The translations under genes and the position numbers were made by a program. From positions 125,130 through 189,129 of the forward strand of contig DISJ01000009.1 in NCBI GenBank assembly GCA_002421605.1: DNA of 64,000 bases, in the 5' to 3' direction. Below the pieces are notes generated by a model. It saw only the letters and a program-made list of their open reading frames with translations. It ran no database searches and was not told the origin of the DNA. The DNA is from Rhodobacteraceae bacterium UBA6213 (GTDB lineage Bacteria; Pseudomonadota; Alphaproteobacteria; Rhodobacterales; Rhodobacteraceae). Of this stretch, positions 34,397 to 42,548 are shown piece after piece; the stretch's first letter is position 1; each line of letters begins with the position of its first letter.

Positions 34397-34411
34397 ATAA
34401 CCAAGGCTTAA
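34397..34411 (+). promoter_or_regulatory. CtrA-like box in the flgB/fliI divergent promoter
   Basis: ATAA, seven bases (CCAAGGC), TTAA: one mismatch from TTAA-N7-TTAA. It lies 20 bases upstream of flgB and 45 bases upstream of fliI, so one site could serve both operons. CtrA binding is inferred. Confidence 0.58.
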
Positions 34412-34456
34412 GAGCGAATCATTTAGAAAACGTTTCGTGAACTGGGGGTGGCAAGA

Positions 34457-35779
34457 ATGGCTTTTGCCGAATTTGATCTGTTGCGCGCCGAAATATCCGG
34501 GCTGGGTCAGGCCTATGCCGTCGGCAGGGTCAGCGAGGTCTGCGGCGGCATCCTTTCGGTGACCGGACTTTCGGCACAAGCATCGCTGGGTGACAGGGTC
34601 AAGATACACTCGCGCGGCGGTCTGTGGCTTGGGGGCGAGGTTCTTGCCTTGCATCCTGGGCGCATTGCCATTCTGGCCGATGGCGCGGCCGACGGGGTTT
34701 CCATCGGTGACAGGGTAAAACTGGCGGGGCAGGCCGGCATTGCGCCGGACGAAAGTTGGATCGGCCGTATTATTGACCCCTTCGGACAGCCGCTTGATGG
34801 CCGCCCGATTCTGCGCGGCGTTACGGAGCTGCCACTGCGCGCCGCCCCGCCACCCGCCGCGCAGCGACGTCGGCTTGGTGACCGCCTGGAAACCGGGATT
34901 CGGGTCTTCAACACGCTGCTGCCACTGGTGCAGGGTCAGCGCATCGGCCTTTTTTCAGGCTCAGGCGTAGGCAAATCGTCGCTTTTGGCCAAGTTTGCAC
35001 GCGGTGTGGCCGCCGATGTGGTGGTAATTGCGATGATAGGTGAGCGTGGGCGCGAGCTGCGCGAATTTGTCGAGGGCGTGCTTGGGCCCGAGGGCATGGC
35101 ACGCACGGTGGTGGTGGCCGCCACGTCCGACCTTTCGCCTTTACTGCGACGGCGTTGCGCTTGGGCTGCAATGACAGTGGCCGAGTATTTTCGCGATCAG
35201 GGCGCACATGTGCTTTTTCTTGCCGATTCGATTACCCGCTTTGCCGAAGCGCACCGCGAGGTGGCTCTGGCCGGGGGCGAGCCGCCTTCGCTGCGCGGCT
35301 ATCCGCCCTCGACTGCGCATCAGATCATGGCGCTCGGCGAACGTGCGGGGCCGGGGGCCGAGGGTGCAGGTGATATCACGGCGGTTTTTTCTGTTCTCGT
35401 TGCGGGTTCCGACATGGAGGAACCAATCGCCGACATCCTGCGCGGCGTGCTCGACGGGCACGTGGTGCTTGAGCGTAGCATAGCCGAGCGCGGTCGTTTT
35501 CCGGCCATAGATCTGCTGCGGTCGGTTTCCCGTTCGTTGCCTGCAGCGGCAACTGGGCCGGAAAACACGCTGATCGCTCAGGCGCGGCGCCTGCTTGGTG
35601 CCTATGATCGCGCCGAGTTGATGATTCAAGCCGGGCTTTATACTGCCGGGTCCGACCCGATGGTTGACGCCGCGCTGGCGGTCTGGCCCGCTCTCGATGC
35701 ATTTTTGGCCGAAGATGAGTCCGGCACGGTCGCTGAAAGCTTCGCTCGGCTTGCCGAATGCCTTGCCCCGGCGAGCTAA
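34457..35779 (+). CDS. fliI: Flagellum-specific ATP synthase FliI
   Basis: FliI is the export ATPase, related to F1-beta. The 440-residue protein has Walker A GSGVGKSSL near residue 168, Walker B VLFLADSITRFA near 255, and the FliI/T3SS ATPase segment GYPPSTAHQIMALGERAG near 280. I chose the ATG at 34457; a GTG at 34448 is also in frame. Its TAA stop overlaps the stop of the convergent DUF1217 gene. It stands alone, apart from fliH, which is in the fliF operon. Confidence 0.97.
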   Translation: MAFAEFDLLRAEISGLGQAYAVGRVSEVCGGILSVTGLSAQASLGDRVKIHSRGGLWLGGEVLALHPGRIAILADGAADGVSIGDRVKLAGQAGIAPDESWIGRIIDPFGQPLDGRPILRGVTELPLRAAPPPAAQRRRLGDRLETGIRVFNTLLPLVQGQRIGLFSGSGVGKSSLLAKFARGVAADVVVIAMIGERGRELREFVEGVLGPEGMARTVVVAATSDLSPLLRRRCAWAAMTVAEYFRDQGAHVLFLADSITRFAEAHREVALAGGEPPSLRGYPPSTAHQIMALGERAGPGAEGAGDITAVFSVLVAGSDMEEPIADILRGVLDGHVVLERSIAERGRFPAIDLLRSVSRSLPAAATGPENTLIAQARRLLGAYDRAELMIQAGLYTAGSDPMVDAALAVWPALDAFLAEDESGTVAESFARLAECLAPAS

Positions 35780-36597
35780 AGCCGCAGCAAAAGGTCGCTG
35801 CGTGACGCGGCACCTCCTTGCAATAATTGCAGCGCAGCCGATTGCGCCGAAACCGATCCGGCGGCAGATTGCGTGCGCAGAAGATACATCTTCACCAGCT
35901 TTTCCACTTTGGCCGGTTCGGCAAACAGAGCCGGATCGGAGCTGCCAAACATCGCATCGGCCCTGCGCTGCAGGTTCGCTACCTGCGTATCAACTTCGGT
36001 CGCGCTGAAGCTTTCGGGAAAACCAAAGGCTGTACGCATAACCTCTGCCAGTGGCGGCGACCCTATTACGGAGTACCACTTGGTCAGCGCGCTGGTCGAT
36101 TTCGCGGCAAGCATCGGCAGTTCGCGCTGCGCATAAAGCGCAAGGCGCATCGAATTGTCGGCCTCGCCTACCGCCACCTCAAACTGCCTTTCGCGATAGG
36201 CAGTCAGAATCTCGTCTGGAAAATCCGCAAGCGTCGTTCGCGGCACAGTATGGTCACCAAAGCCGAAGGCGCGCGAAAACTCGGCGTAGCTTTTGTTGGA
36301 AAGTCGGTTGGCAAGATCCGATGTATCAAGCGTCCCTTCCTCAAGAACTTTGCGAATGAAAAAGCGGTTGTCGATGTCTGCATCAAGACCGAAGGCACCC
36401 AACGCCACTTTCAGCAGGCGCCGGTCGGCAACCAGGTCTTCGGCGGTGGTGATGCTTGCGATCTTCTCCCGAAAATAGTCATCGTCGCGCTGACGGGTCG
36501 CAGAGGCGGCGAACGCTGCCTGCTGCGTTTGCAGTGTCCGGCCAAGAAACTTCCACCCGGCATAACCGGTGAAGGGAATGACCGGGGCAAAGCTCAT
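35776..36597 (-). CDS. DUF1217 family flagellar protein
   Basis: A 273-residue protein with the DUF1217 pattern: an N-terminal VIPFTGYAGWKFLGRTLQ, then repeated helical units containing FGLDADIDNRFFIRKVLEEG and NRLSNKSYAEFSRAFGFGD. The family is confined to alphaproteobacterial flagellar loci, and its biochemical role is not established as far as I know. Its start overlaps the flbT stop by four bases, so it is expressed with flaF-flbT downstream of flagellin. It has no signal peptide. Confidence 0.88.
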   Translation of the reverse strand: MSFAPVIPFTGYAGWKFLGRTLQTQQAAFAASATRQRDDDYFREKIASITTAEDLVADRRLLKVALGAFGLDADIDNRFFIRKVLEEGTLDTSDLANRLSNKSYAEFSRAFGFGDHTVPRTTLADFPDEILTAYRERQFEVAVGEADNSMRLALYAQRELPMLAAKSTSALTKWYSVIGSPPLAEVMRTAFGFPESFSATEVDTQVANLQRRADAMFGSSDPALFAEPAKVEKLVKMYLLRTQSAAGSVSAQSAALQLLQGGAASRSDLLLRL

Positions 36598-37001
36598 CGC
36601 TGCCCAGCCGAGGCCATCAGCCGCTCTTCGCGTGGTAGCAGACTGCGCAGCGCCTTCAGTGCCTGATAGTGCTGATTGTCGAGCACGAAGGCGGTGGCGA
36701 GGGTCAACTGCGCGCGGCTGTCGTAATCGGTCAAGACCTGGCTGAGCTGTTCGATGCCGCGCAACAGTTGCAGCTGCGCGTCATGCGAGTCGGCATCCCC
36801 CGACAGCACGAGTTGAGCGATGTAGCAGACGCGGCGCACCGGGGTATTGACCTCTTCTGGATGGATTGCGTCGCGCAGCCGCAGGATATGCGCGTTGGGC
36901 GTCATGATCGCGAGCCGGGACCGACGCTCACCGTTTTCGATGACTGCGCCGTTGATCAACACCCTTTCCTTGGGCGCCAGTTTAAGCACGAGACCGGTCA
37001 T
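36594..37001 (-). CDS. flbT: Flagellar biosynthesis repressor FlbT
   Basis: FlbT links flagellin synthesis to basal-body completion; in Caulobacter it binds the flagellin mRNA 5' leader and promotes its decay. The 135-residue protein has the family start LVLKLAPKERVLINGAVIENGERRS, given here as adjoining short segments, and the central PVRRVCYIAQLVLSGD. It overlaps flaF and the DUF1217 gene by four bases each. The flagellin leader upstream contains hairpins that could be its target. Confidence 0.95.
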   Translation of the reverse strand: MTGLVLKLAPKERVLINGAVIENGERRSRLAIMTPNAHILRLRDAIHPEEVNTPVRRVCYIAQLVLSGDADSHDAQLQLLRGIEQLSQVLTDYDSRAQLTLATAFVLDNQHYQALKALRSLLPREERLMASAGQR

Positions 37002-37375
37002 GTGGCATGCCCGTCCTGTCTGAGACCACGCATAATGGCGGTGTTGATATCCACCAGCACATCGGGGCTCGACACCCCTGCCAGAACCTTGCGCGTGTGC
37101 TTGTCGGTGAACTCGGCAAGGTAGAAGATGCGCGCGCGAAGCGGAGCGGGCAGCTGATTACCAGAATCGGCAACATCTGCGGCAAGCGTGGTCCAAAGCT
37201 TGCGGTTTTCATGAAGCGCCTGCGCGAGCGCATTGAAACCTGCATCGCCAAGGCTCGCGGCTGCCTTTAGTCGGTGTGTTATGCGTGCAAAAATTTCGTA
37301 TTCGGTGCCGCGGGCGGTACGCGTGGGCTGACCAGGCGCGGAATAGGCCGTTTTGGCCATGGTTGTCGCGTTCAC
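36998..37375 (-). CDS. flaF: Flagellar biosynthesis regulator FlaF
   Basis: FlaF is the partner of FlbT and favours flagellin synthesis or export in alphaproteobacteria. The 125-residue protein has the family features GTEYEIFARITHRLK and ALHENRKLWTTLAADVA. I chose the GTG at 37375 because AAGGA lies six bases upstream, while the ATG five codons later would be 21 bases from it. It follows flagellin by 87 bases, after a GC-rich hairpin. Confidence 0.94.
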   Translation of the reverse strand: MNATTMAKTAYSAPGQPTRTARGTEYEIFARITHRLKAAASLGDAGFNALAQALHENRKLWTTLAADVADSGNQLPAPLRARIFYLAEFTDKHTRKVLAGVSSPDVLVDINTAIMRGLRQDGHAT

Positions 37376-37433
37376 GGGAAATCCTTCCAGTGGGATGATG
37401 CTTCAAATCACGGCTTTGCCGCGTAGCTGATTG

Positions 37434-37455
37434 GGGGCGCCACTTTGGGCGCCCC
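37434..37455 (-). terminator. GC-rich hairpin after the flagellin gene
   Basis: GGGGCGCC (37434-37441) and GGCGCCCC (37448-37455) form a perfect 8-bp stem with a six-base loop, eight bases after the flagellin stop. There is no T-run after it on the minus strand, so it may protect the flagellin mRNA 3' end or partly attenuate transcription into flaF-flbT rather than fully terminate. Confidence 0.55.
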
Positions 37456-37462
37456 TTGGTTC

Positions 37463-38683
37463 TTACCTGAACAGCGCAAGGATATTCTGCGGCTGTTGGT
37501 TGGCGATCGACAGCGCCTGGATGCCCAGCTGCTGCTGGGTTTGCAGCGCCTGCAGGCGCGCCGAAGCCTCTTCCATGTCGGCATCAACCAGCGAGCTTAT
37601 CCCCGCCTTCATCGAGTCAGACAGGTTCGAGATGAATTCTGCCTGAATGCTGATGCGCCCTCCAACCGAGCCAAAAGCCGAGGCCGCATCGACTGCCGTG
37701 CCGATCAGCGTTTCGATTGAGCCGAGCGCGGTCGTCGCGTTCACGGCGCTAGAAACGTCGATGGAGGCGAGCGCGCCTAACCCACCCGAAGACGCGTTGG
37801 AATACTGACCGCTGACCGACAGGTCGGCAGTTCCGGCGTTGGTGAACACCAGCGTTCCGACCGAGCCGCTGTTATAATCGACAGTCAGCCCATCAATGCC
37901 CATCGCGTCGATTGCGTTCTTCATGCCAACCGAAATCAGATCGGCAACGGTGTTGTTGCCGCTGGCCACATCATTGGCCGAAACCGTATACGATGCCGTC
38001 CGATCGCCGATCCGCATGGTGATCTTGTCGCCGGCCGCCCAGGCGTTCGTGCCATCCGCGATGGTAATATCGTCCGAGCCGCCGCCTTGGTCGAGCGAAA
38101 GCACGAAGGTGTCGGCGGCGGTCGAAATCACGCCGCCCGTAGAGGCAGAGAAAACATTGTTGGTGACATAGCTGCCAGTCGAAAGGTTTTGCGCGGTCAC
38201 GGAAATCGACGAGGCGGTTACACCACCCGACGCATCGCGGTCGAGCGATGCCAGAATATCAGCAGAGCCTGTGGACCCGTCGACCAGGTTCAGACCGTTG
38301 AACTGCGCGGCACCGACCACCGAGGTGATCTGGTCTACCAGCGCGTCAACGTCGGTTTGCAGCTTGCCGCGGTCAACGTTGTCTTCTTGCGCAGCAACGA
38401 TTTTCTCCTTCATGCTGGTCAGTAGGTCAGTAATGGTCTCAGACGCTTTGCGCGCCACCGCAACGGTCGATTCGCCCAGCGCGAGGCTGTCTGAAATTGC
38501 TTTGAACCCTTGCACATCCGACTCCATGACTTTGGAAATTGCCCAGACCGCGGCGTTGTCTTTGGCCGACGAGATGGATTTGCCAGTGGAGATTTCGGAT
38601 TGGGTCTTGGCAAGACCACTGTTGATGCCCCGAAGGGTTTGCAGCGCCACCATGGCGCTGGAGTTCGTCAGAATGCTTGACAT
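37463..38683 (-). CDS. fliC: Flagellin
   Basis: Filament subunit, 406 residues. The N-terminal D0/D1 helix (SSILTNSSAMVALQTLRGIN, then STGKSISSAKDNAAVWAI) and the C-terminal D0 helix (ARLQALQTQQQLGIQALSIA, then NILALFR) match alphaproteobacterial flagellins. The variable centre (about 165-330) is rich in Ser, Thr, Gly and Asp and lacks the long insert of enterobacterial flagellins. The ATG at 38683 has AAGGAC upstream. It is followed by flaF, flbT and DUF1217; the upstream leader holds several hairpins and a CtrA-like box. It is the only flagellin gene in the window. Confidence 0.96.
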   Translation of the reverse strand: MSSILTNSSAMVALQTLRGINSGLAKTQSEISTGKSISSAKDNAAVWAISKVMESDVQGFKAISDSLALGESTVAVARKASETITDLLTSMKEKIVAAQEDNVDRGKLQTDVDALVDQITSVVGAAQFNGLNLVDGSTGSADILASLDRDASGGVTASSISVTAQNLSTGSYVTNNVFSASTGGVISTAADTFVLSLDQGGGSDDITIADGTNAWAAGDKITMRIGDRTASYTVSANDVASGNNTVADLISVGMKNAIDAMGIDGLTVDYNSGSVGTLVFTNAGTADLSVSGQYSNASSGGLGALASIDVSSAVNATTALGSIETLIGTAVDAASAFGSVGGRISIQAEFISNLSDSMKAGISSLVDADMEEASARLQALQTQQQLGIQALSIANQQPQNILALFR

Positions 38684-38700
38684 GACAAGTCCTTTGCAAT

Positions 38701-38715
38701 CGGTGCTTTGCACCG
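38701..38715 (-). promoter_or_regulatory. Hairpin in the flagellin mRNA leader
   Basis: CGGTGC-TTT-GCACCG is a perfect 6-bp inverted repeat, 17 bases upstream of the flagellin ATG and next to its ribosome site. Two more hairpins lie further upstream: CCCC/GGGG at 38727-38739 and CATCC/GGATG with a four-base loop at 38792-38805. A structured leader is what the FlbT control system acts on in Caulobacter; that link is inferred here. Confidence 0.5.
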
Positions 38716-38829
38716 GGTTTCACAATCCCCAGATTGGGGTAACTTGGGCGTTCCTGCCGGGACGGGCCGGGGCTTTGCCCGTGCGCCGTGCCATCCTTCG
38801 GGATGTGCGGCAAAACTGCGCCTCAAGTT

Positions 38830-38844
38830 CTAAGAACTCGCTAA
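38830..38844 (-). promoter_or_regulatory. CtrA-like box upstream of flagellin
   Basis: On the minus strand the site reads TTAG, seven bases, TTAG, one mismatch per half-site from TTAA-N7-TTAA. It lies 146 bases upstream of the flagellin ATG in the 210-base gap after the FlgN-like gene. It partly overlaps a small inverted repeat AGTTC-TAA-GAACT (38826-38838). Confidence 0.45.
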
Positions 38845-38893
38845 ATGGTGCAGATTATGCAGCTGATATTCGATGCAATTTTTCTAAAACTGC

Positions 38894-39235
38894 TCATGCG
38901 CGTCGCTCGACCTGCGAGCCGCCTGAGGCGATGGTGCAGGCGCGACCAAGCGCGTCATAGCTGCTAAGGCTGCGACTTGCGCGGATGATCGTATCCAGAC
39001 GGCGCTGCGCCGCACGTACGCCCTTCAAGGCAGCGGCCAACAAACGCTGGTTTTCCTGCGCGCGCGCGCGCAGTCGGCCCAGCGCATCAGGCGGCGCACC
39101 GCGCAGATCGCTAATCAACGCTTCCTTGCGCACCGCAAGTACATCCAAGCCGGAAAAGTCCCCGGCACGAATAGCGTGGCGCTCGACATCGAAGACCTGC
39201 TCTAGCAACTCGATCGTTCGTGCGAGGTCACTCAT
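38894..39235 (-). CDS. Small helical protein, FlgN-like export chaperone candidate
   Basis: A 113-residue protein predicted to be all helical (ARTIELLEQVFDVERHAIRA, RKEALISDLRG, LRARAQENQRLLAAALKGV). The size, heptad-like pattern, and position next to rod, filament and hook-length genes fit FlgN, the chaperone for hook-filament junction proteins FlgK and FlgL. FlgN sequences are poorly conserved, so this is a position-led call. It overlaps the preceding rod-binding gene by eight bases. flgK and flgL themselves are not in the window. Confidence 0.6.
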   Translation of the reverse strand: MSDLARTIELLEQVFDVERHAIRAGDFSGLDVLAVRKEALISDLRGAPPDALGRLRARAQENQRLLAAALKGVRAAQRRLDTIIRASRSLSSYDALGRACTIASGGSQVERRA

Positions 39236-39518
39236 CGCCCGCTCCGCGCGTCAGCGAAGCAAACATCGCCTCGGCAAGCCCGACACCACCCGCTCGCGCC
39301 ATCTGGCCGGCTTGTTCGTGGCGCAGGAATGAGGCGAACTGCTCTTCACCGACCCCGCCCCCAAAGCTTTCGCTCGCCTCACCCAACCCCGCTCCTTCGA
39401 GCATCTCGGATAGAAACACGGCCTCCAGTTCGGTCAGCGCTATTTGCAGGGCCACCTTCCCGTGGGTCGCTGGTAGCTGAGGGCGCGCAATGGCAGAAGG
39501 CAGCACGGGGTCAGACAT
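39228..39518 (-). CDS. Rod-binding protein, FlgJ N-domain only
   Basis: A 96-residue protein matching the rod-binding domain of FlgJ (ALTELEAVFLSEMLEGAGLG, then FASFLRHEQAGQMARAGGVG and LAEAMF). It lacks the C-terminal muramidase of enterobacterial FlgJ, as is usual in alphaproteobacteria, where a separate transglycosylase (here 24725-25474) does that job. I chose the ATG at 39518; the open frame extends to 39605 into the promoter region. It is divergent from fliK. Confidence 0.85.
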   Translation of the reverse strand: MSDPVLPSAIARPQLPATHGKVALQIALTELEAVFLSEMLEGAGLGEASESFGGGVGEEQFASFLRHEQAGQMARAGGVGLAEAMFASLTRGAGDE

Positions 39519-39565
39519 CAGAAAGCTCCAAATGCAACAATTTTCCTGAATATGGGCAGAACCGG

Positions 39566-39580
39566 GTAAAGAAGCGGTAA
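39566..39580 (+). promoter_or_regulatory. Degenerate CtrA-like box between the rod-binding gene and fliK
   Basis: GTAA, seven bases (AGAAGCG), GTAA: one mismatch in each half-site from TTAA-N7-TTAA, with the correct spacing. It lies midway between the divergent starts, 49 bases from fliK and 47 from the rod-binding gene. On its own it is weak; its weight comes from similar sites in the other flagellar promoters. Confidence 0.4.
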
Positions 39581-39629
39581 CTTCCCGCTGCCATGGTGCC
39601 TGCATCTACGGCAGAAGGTCGTTCAGGTC

Positions 39630-41858
39630 ATGGAAATCATCGCGCCTCGCGATATTCTCGGCGGCGGTATGCCCGCCACGCCAGTAAGCGCTGCGGGCGC
39701 GATTGCACCTGGTGGGGCATTTCTTGCGCTTTTTGTGCTGTTGCCTGCGGCCCCTGAAGTTTCGGCCCCCATCGCCCCCATTCCAGACGCCAGCTTTGCA
39801 CTGCCGCCTTGGGCAGAGCCGCCCTTTTCACCGCTCCTCCCTCCGAACCCGCTGCCTGTGTCGCCAGTAAACGGCACAGCTTTCGCACCCAGCGCGGCGG
39901 TCGGGGCTATGCCCGAGGCCGCCCAGCCTCGAAACACCGCAGCTCCTGCGGGGCGCAAGATCGCGGCACCTTCTGGCGAGAAGGCGCTTGCTCCTCACCG
40001 CGCGGTAGATGCGCCGGCACAGGAAGCACGCAGCGAAACGGGTCAATCAGGCCAACTCTCAACGGCAGCATCCGCGCCTTGGCCGGGCGCCATATGTGTG
40101 CCTGCCCAATTGACACCCCTCCCCGATGCCCCTCAGGCACGCGAGTTCGCTTCACCCGCCACCAGCGCGGCGATTGTTCAGGTCACTGATGCGCACAGCG
40201 CCGTTACAGAAATTGCGTCTACGCCGCGCGCGGTCATTACCGCCGCAGCTTCGCAAGCCACAAATGCTCAGCGCGCTGCAACTATCGCACCCCCGCCAAC
40301 CAACGCGCCAATGCAACGCATTGAGATTCCAACTAAAAATAACCGCGCTGACCCGGCGCCGGCGCCCCCGCCACCCCTACGCGCGCTTGCAGCAGAGTCG
40401 CAACCGGTGCAGAGGCACCCAACCATAGAACCGTCAGATAGGGTGGCGAAGTCCGAACCGATGGCTGCGATTGGAAACAAGCGTGCACGCGTCGCGCCAG
40501 ACCCGGAACACGACGATGCACCAAACCCTTTGGCGGACCCGATTCGCCCTCGCGAATTGCATGCGCATGCCCAGCCAGATCAGCGGATGGATGCAACAAC
40601 TGCCGTCAAAGCGGCGGCAGTAAACGATCTGATCGTAAACGAACCTGCTGCGGCTTCGCCCGCAGATGCTGGTCGCGAAACCGCGCAAATCGGGGCAAAG
40701 GGCATCGACCAGCAACGCGATCCCACTCGCCAGATCCAGGTGGAGACACAGGCAGCCACACCCGCCAACACTGGCCCCCGCGCCGGTTTCAGTGTTGAAG
40801 TGCGGGTGCATCCAGAACCTTGGGTGGTGGCGCGCACGTTCCCCGGTGCCGGGGTCGTCGCACCCAGCTTGCCCCCGGCATTTTCTGACGCAACACCCCC
40901 ACCGGTCGACACCAGCGCACCGCCTACCCAACCAGCTAAGCCAGAGCCCGCGAACACTTTGGCCCACGCGACGCCAGCTATTGCGCCAACCGCGAGCGTT
41001 TCAGCCCCTACCACTGTTACGGCAATCACCGCGCCCACGACGCATTTACGCGTCGAGCATGGCGAACCTGAATCCCAAGCAACCGCCCCGGATTCTCTGG
41101 GTGGGGCCGGTGTCGGCGGCACCGCGCCCGATAAATCGGCTTCGACCGCGCTACCCGAAGCCCGCACCACGGTGCCGTTGGCTGATTTTGTCCCGCTGCG
41201 CGAGGCCGCGCCAATGGGCCAGGCCAAGCCTGCGCAGTTTGCCGAGGCCGCGCTGCAACCAGCGGCCACGCCAGACAACGCTGCGCCGCCAGACACCCGC
41301 GCGCACACACATTTCGAGAGCATCGCACTGCCGCCCGACCAGGCCGCACCACACCGCACCGACGTCGAGATCGGCGTGCAGACCGCACCTTTGAGCAACA
41401 GCGAAAGATCTGCGGTCAACACCGCCGCTTTGCATCCCCACGGCGTCGAAACCGGCGCGGCGGTGGTGCGCCAGCTAATCGCCTCGGCCGCGCACAGCAC
41501 TGACCGCGTTGTAGAGGTATCGCTAGCACCAGAAGAGCTTGGTCGCGTGCGCATGACCCTCACCACGGTCGACCACGGAATGTCGGTTGCGCTGCAGGCA
41601 GAGCGACCCGAAACCCTCGACCTGATGCGCCGCCATATCGATCAGCTAGCTCGCGATTTTCGCGACCTCGGGTATTCCAGCATCAGTTTCAGCTTTGGCG
41701 ACCGACCGCAGCACCAGCAGGCGCAACCCGACACACCCGCGCCGCTTGACCCTGCGTCGCAAGAACCCCAGGCCGCCGCCCGCGCTGTGGTCGAGATCGA
41801 TAGAGCGCGCACACAACCCTTACCGTCCACCCTTGGCGGGCTGGACCTAAGGCTCTGA
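39630..41858 (+). CDS. fliK: Flagellar hook-length control protein FliK
   Basis: FliK measures hook length and triggers the FlhB specificity switch. The 742-residue protein is mostly Pro/Ala/Thr-rich low-complexity sequence, as in the molecular-ruler part of FliK, with a conserved C-terminal domain at about 620-700 (VVEVSLAPEELGRVRMTL and ETLDLMRRHIDQLARDFRDL). It is long for the family (about 400-600 usual), mainly because of the linker. It is followed by flgD after 12 bases; the pair forms a short operon. Confidence 0.88.
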   Translation: MEIIAPRDILGGGMPATPVSAAGAIAPGGAFLALFVLLPAAPEVSAPIAPIPDASFALPPWAEPPFSPLLPPNPLPVSPVNGTAFAPSAAVGAMPEAAQPRNTAAPAGRKIAAPSGEKALAPHRAVDAPAQEARSETGQSGQLSTAASAPWPGAICVPAQLTPLPDAPQAREFASPATSAAIVQVTDAHSAVTEIASTPRAVITAAASQATNAQRAATIAPPPTNAPMQRIEIPTKNNRADPAPAPPPPLRALAAESQPVQRHPTIEPSDRVAKSEPMAAIGNKRARVAPDPEHDDAPNPLADPIRPRELHAHAQPDQRMDATTAVKAAAVNDLIVNEPAAASPADAGRETAQIGAKGIDQQRDPTRQIQVETQAATPANTGPRAGFSVEVRVHPEPWVVARTFPGAGVVAPSLPPAFSDATPPPVDTSAPPTQPAKPEPANTLAHATPAIAPTASVSAPTTVTAITAPTTHLRVEHGEPESQATAPDSLGGAGVGGTAPDKSASTALPEARTTVPLADFVPLREAAPMGQAKPAQFAEAALQPAATPDNAAPPDTRAHTHFESIALPPDQAAPHRTDVEIGVQTAPLSNSERSAVNTAALHPHGVETGAAVVRQLIASAAHSTDRVVEVSLAPEELGRVRMTLTTVDHGMSVALQAERPETLDLMRRHIDQLARDFRDLGYSSISFSFGDRPQHQQAQPDTPAPLDPASQEPQAAARAVVEIDRARTQPLPSTLGGLDLRL

Positions 41859-41870
41859 AAGGAAAACAGA

Positions 41871-42548
41871 ATGGTATATGCCGTAAGCGGCCAGACTTCG
41901 GGCAACACCGCAACTGCCGCGCAAACAACAGACACTGCGATGATTAGCAGTGATTATCAGACCTTCCTGATGATGCTGACCACGCAAATGCAGAATCAAG
42001 ACCCACTGAACCCGATCGAAAGCTCTGATTACGCGGTGCAACTGGCGACATTTTCAGGGGTCGAGCAACAGGTCAAAAGCAACCAGTTGCTCGAATCGCT
42101 CTCGGCGCAAATGGGTCTTCTTGGCATGGCGCAATTTGCAAGTTGGGTGGGTATGGAGGCGCGCACAGCCGCACCGGTGCAGTTCGATGGCACGACCCCG
42201 GTGACACTCGCGCCAAACCCACCCGCCGCGGCCAGCCGCACCGTTCTGGTAACAGTCAACGCGATCGGGCAAGAGGCTGCGCGCACCGAAATCGCAGTAT
42301 CCTCTGATCCGATCAACTGGACCGGGCAGAACAGTTCGGGCGACGCCTTCATGGCGGGGCAATACAGCTTTTATCTCGAAAGCTTCGACGCCAGCGGCAC
42401 CATGATTTCAAGTGACATGGTCGAGGCCTATTCGCGCATCACCGAGGCGCGCGGCGGCGCAAATGGCACGACCTTGGTTCTGGCGGGCGGGGCAACGGTC
42501 GGCTCGGACGAGATCACGGCGTTGCGCGCCGCGCCGAGCGCAAACTAG
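41871..42548 (+). CDS. flgD: Flagellar hook assembly (cap) protein FlgD
   Basis: FlgD caps the growing hook. The 225-residue protein has the N-terminal export/assembly region YQTFLMMLTTQMQNQDPLNP followed by ESSDYAVQLATFSGVEQ, diagnostic of FlgD, then Ig-like and tudor-like domains with the usual G-PINWTGQNSSGDAF segment. In roseobacters flgD is often followed by flgE and other hook genes; here convergent ubiB follows at once, with overlapping stop codons. Confidence 0.95.
   Translation: MVYAVSGQTSGNTATAAQTTDTAMISSDYQTFLMMLTTQMQNQDPLNPIESSDYAVQLATFSGVEQQVKSNQLLESLSAQMGLLGMAQFASWVGMEARTAAPVQFDGTTPVTLAPNPPAAASRTVLVTVNAIGQEAARTEIAVSSDPINWTGQNSSGDAFMAGQYSFYLESFDASGTMISSDMVEAYSRITEARGGANGTTLVLAGGATVGSDEITALRAAPSAN

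Noticed and set aside
38684..38893. Sigma-54 promoter before flagellin (TGGCAC near 38790)
   Set aside because: The TGGCAC hexamer is not followed by a TTGC element at the required spacing.
40580..41566. 328-residue minus-strand open frame inside fliK
   Set aside because: Shadow of the low-complexity, Pro/Ala-rich fliK sequence; Ser/Gly/Val repeats without a start signal or domain.
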